Shown in pieces: positions 62,111-64,000 of a stretch of 64,000 nt of DNA. Made by a program: the position numbers and the translations under genes. This stretch comes from RUG572 sp964386385. Lineage in GTDB: Bacteria; Verrucomicrobiota; Kiritimatiellia; RFP12; UBA1067. Numbering within the stretch: the stretch's first letter is position 1; every line of letters begins with the position of its first letter. Location: assembly GCA_964386385.1 (NCBI GenBank), contig CAYLRN010000006.1:82110-146109 (forward strand), read 5' to 3'. The notes under the pieces are model-generated. The model made no database searches and had not been told where the DNA came from. It worked only from the letters and a program-made list of their open reading frames with translations.

Positions 62111-63298
62111 TCACGCCATCTCCTTCACGCGCGATTCGATGAACGCAATCTCGCTTTCGTCCAGTCCGTATTTTTCGTACAGTTGCAGGTCTATTTCGCG
62201 GACGGACTTCGTCCAGTCGACGTCCGATTTTTCAGTGAAGTCCTGAAGCGGCACGTACCGCCAAGTGGATTTCGTGTTGTGCTGCGTGGCCTTCAGGACG
62301 CCGAGCATCGCGCGGGCGAACTTCGTCTTCACGTACTTCATGCAGGCGTTCGCCTCCGCCTCCGTGGCGAAGCTCCCGATTGCTATGAACGTGTCCGTAA
62401 AGCCGATCATCGGCGAACCGGTAATCGGCGAACCGGTAATCGGCGAACCGGTAATCGGCGAACCGGTAATCGGCGAACCGGTAATCGGCGTGCTCAGCGC
62501 CTCGCCGATTGCGCCCGTTCCGTTCGCCTCCGGCACAAGGACCTTGTGCCGTTCAAGATACTCGTTGTCCTCCACGTAGTCGCGTCTGACGAAGCGGAAG
62601 ACGCGCTCTCCGCCGAGCCGCCCGACGATTTCGATGCAGTCCTCCCCCGCCGTCGGCCTTTCCGTGAAGACCTGCGGGAGGGTCTCGAACTCCTTCGAGA
62701 CGATTTTGCGGCCCGTCCCCTTCCCGACGAGGGCGCGGGCTTCCGGGCGCTCGTCGAAGAACCCCTTCGTGAACCTGAAGACGCCCTGGGACGAGACGAT
62801 GCCGTCCAGCATCGGCTTGCCGTCCGTGCAGGCAAGCGCCTTGCGGAGTGTCGAGTTCAGTTCGGGAAAGACCGTGTACGTCCCGATCTTCCCGAACGAC
62901 CGTCTGCCGTCATGGTAGGTGACGGCAACGCCGCCCTTGATGTCGGTTCCGGGAAAGATGCCGTCTGTCCTCTGCTCGTACAGCGCGACCTTGAGATGTT
63001 CGTCGCCGAGCATCTTCCGGTTCCAGTCCTTCGGCGTCTGCCCCGCATTGAAAAGGAACCGACCGGGCGTGATGAGCGAGGACTTCCCGGACGCCGCATA
63101 CGACAGGTCCATGAAAAGGTGGTATATCGGATTGTCGCGGCCGCCGCCGAGTCCCTTCAGATGGTACGGCGGATTGCCGACGACGGCGTCCATGTCCATC
63201 TCCCCGTCCGGCAGCCCCAAAGTCGACGGCCTTTCGAGTTCGGCGACAATGCCCGGAACCGTCCCCTTTCTCTTCAGTCTGCCGTTGGGCTTTGGCAT
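62111..63298 (-). CDS. Eco57I-type DNA methylase, N-terminus missing
   Basis: 395 residues from the ATG at 63296-63298; the frame is open further upstream, but that part is the shadow of the overlapping gene. The catalytic motif DAVVGNPPYHLKG is at about 36-48, and the C-terminus (YVPLQDFTEKSDVDW and YEKYGLDESEIAFIESRVKE) is the typical end of Eco57I-like restriction-modification methylases. The AdoMet motif I that should precede NPPY by 100 or more residues is absent, so the protein is probably 5'-truncated and inactive unless complemented. A minisatellite encodes (ITGSP)5 at 62411-62485, before the AIGSFATEAEANACMKYVKT block. Confidence 0.75.
   Translation of the reverse strand: MPKPNGRLKRKGTVPGIVAELERPSTLGLPDGEMDMDAVVGNPPYHLKGLGGGRDNPIYHLFMDLSYAASGKSSLITPGRFLFNAGQTPKDWNRKMLGDEHLKVALYEQRTDGIFPGTDIKGGVAVTYHDGRRSFGKIGTYTVFPELNSTLRKALACTDGKPMLDGIVSSQGVFRFTKGFFDERPEARALVGKGTGRKIVSKEFETLPQVFTERPTAGEDCIEIVGRLGGERVFRFVRRDYVEDNEYLERHKVLVPEANGTGAIGEALSTPITGSPITGSPITGSPITGSPITGSPMIGFTDTFIAIGSFATEAEANACMKYVKTKFARAMLGVLKATQHNTKSTWRYVPLQDFTEKSDVDWTKSVREIDLQLYEKYGLDESEIAFIESRVKEMA
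62411..62485 (-). repeat. 15-bp minisatellite, five perfect copies
   Basis: Five exact copies of CGGCGAACCGGTAAT in the plus strand, flanked by diverged partial units. Inside the methylase gene they encode ITGSP repeats on the minus strand. As 15 bp is five codons, copy-number change by slippage would lengthen or shorten the protein without a frameshift. Confidence 0.95.
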
Positions 63299-63879
63299 GG
63301 CCTTGAACCTTGTGGCGGCGCCACGGCATTCCGTTCGCCGTCCTCCCACGGGTCGATTCCGTCGGCGTGGAGCAGGCGGAGCATAATCCACCTCGGCTGG
63401 TTCGTCGCCCATCCGTTCCCGCAGGCCTTGTAGCGCGGCGCGTCGGGACAGGCCGCGGGGTCGGAAATCCGCTCCAGCCACGCCCGCACCTGCGAGGCGG
63501 TCTTCGGCTTCGGCGGGGCCTTGCCCGCGTACTTCGCCATGATTGCGCCGTATTCGTCGTGGACGCGCATGAACTCGGCGACGAGTTCGTCGTCAATCTC
63601 CTCCGGCGTGAACGCGGGGACGGTCCACCCGTCGGGAAGCCCCGTCAGCCGTTCGCACTCCACCGGCGTGAGCCGCCGCACGACGTACTCCATGCCGGCG
63701 ACGTCCGTCTGCATCGCCGCGCCGGCCCCGTCTCTTTCGTTCTCCTCCATCGTCCCTGTCCTTTCCGTGCATATTCCGTGTCTCTGCATCCCGCCGCCGC
63801 TGCCGGCGGAGAGCGTCTGGAACGGCCCGTCCGCCGTGAACAGGCGGGCCGTCTGCGCGTCTTCGGGGTTCAGGCACAT
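63274..63879 (-). CDS. C-terminal part of a DNA cytosine-C5 methyltransferase
   Basis: A frame from the ATG at 63877-63879 (or further upstream) encodes LNPEDAQTARLFTADGPFQT, then motif IX-like VVRRLTPVECERLTGLPDGW and motif X-like DAPRYKACGNGWATNQPRWI, the C-terminal signature of Dcm-type enzymes of phages and mobile elements. The catalytic N-terminal half would lie beyond base 64000. Upstream of 63880 the coding-like frame is a different one (FAPALCALRPCEAMDAPCLS, ending at the stop 63870-63872), suggesting a one-base frameshift at the G6 run 63886-63891. The 3' end overlaps the Eco57I-type gene by 25 nt. Confidence 0.65.
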   Translation of the reverse strand: MCLNPEDAQTARLFTADGPFQTLSAGSGGGMQRHGICTERTGTMEENERDGAGAAMQTDVAGMEYVVRRLTPVECERLTGLPDGWTVPAFTPEEIDDELVAEFMRVHDEYGAIMAKYAGKAPPKPKTASQVRAWLERISDPAACPDAPRYKACGNGWATNQPRWIMLRLLHADGIDPWEDGERNAVAPPQGSRPCQSPTAD

Positions 63880-64000
63880 CCGCCGCCCCCCGCGCCGCCG
63901 AGCCTCTCCGCCACGGAGGCGTCGTGGCTCTCGCTCGACAGGCATGGCGCGTCCATCGCCTCGCAGGGCCTCAGCGCGCAGAGCGCGGGCGCGAACGCGG
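63870..64000 (-). pseudogene. Upstream frame of the cytosine methylase, probably frameshifted
   Basis: The minus-strand frame from the window edge reads FAPALCALRPCEAMDAPCLS, then SESHDASVAERLGGAGGGG, and ends in a stop overlapping the ATG of the downstream frame (ATGTGCCTGA). The composition looks coding. It may be the preceding part of the same C5-methyltransferase separated by an indel in the G6 run, or the tail of a separate gene. Confidence 0.35.

Overview
The window is GC-rich (mostly above 60%) chromosomal DNA from a Gram-negative-type bacterium. An outer membrane is implied by an LptD-like protein, a lipid A acyltransferase homologue, an MlaEFD set and a secretin. Genes for McsA, McsB and ClpC, with a McsB that looks more like chlamydial McsB than the Bacillus enzyme, a short AlaRS, Rnf, a rod-shape (mre/rod) locus and arrays of palindromic intergenic repeats together suggest the PVC superphylum, most likely Kiritimatiellota/Verrucomicrobiota from an anaerobic habitat. 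That placement is an inference; there is no rRNA gene here.

Layout. 1-5.0 kb is an accessory region: a partial unknown gene at the left edge, a complete DpnII-type (GATC) restriction-modification operon (dam methylase, endonuclease, second methylase) with a hairpin resembling an attenuator in its leader, and a collapsed recent duplication of the second methylase. 5.1-15.0 kb (minus strand) holds mlaE-mlaF-mlaD, overlapping a secretin gene that follows PilO/GspM-like and PilM-PilN/GspL-like genes, then plsY and a two-domain glycosyltransferase. 15.3-34.3 kb (plus strand) holds rnfA-rnfB-[HipA-like kinase]-rnfC-rnfD-rnfG, a lipid A acyltransferase-like gene, a DUF486 membrane protein, an RsmC-like methyltransferase, mreB-mreC-mreD-PBP2-rodA, an RNase G/E gene, an lptD-like gene and a FabH-like gene without the active-site Cys.

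34.2-41.0 kb (minus) has MATE, DUF5107-TPR and leucine-rich-repeat lipoprotein genes, then an AAA-ATPase/PD-(D/E)XK gene, separated by two repeat modules, one containing a 272-bp near-perfect tandem duplication. 41.7-60.6 kb (minus) is a long, dense housekeeping run: ftsH, folP, cdaA, a short cdaR-like gene, ftsK, rodZ, mcsA, mcsB, clpC, a TSCPD gene, a short alaS, an HD hydrolase gene, a secreted TIM-barrel protein gene, an rmlD-like reductase gene and trmO.

At 60.66 kb a 3'-end fragment of a tRNA(Leu-like) gene marks an attachment site. A tyrosine integrase with its own promoter starts beside it and reads into an integrated element that runs off the right edge. The element carries an Eco57I-type methylase with a (ITGSP)5 minisatellite and the C-terminal part of a cytosine-C5 methyltransferase.

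Two signals run through the whole window. Several genes (mreB, the pilM-like gene, the LRR gene, the ATPase gene, ftsH and probably rnfA) have a TATAAT-like box only 6-10 nt before ATG, predicting leaderless mRNAs. Intergenic regions carry hairpins that share a GGTAGGG/GGAGGG head but have different, mutually complementary arms; in modules these are bracketed by inverted arrays of an AAGTGGTT-like octamer.
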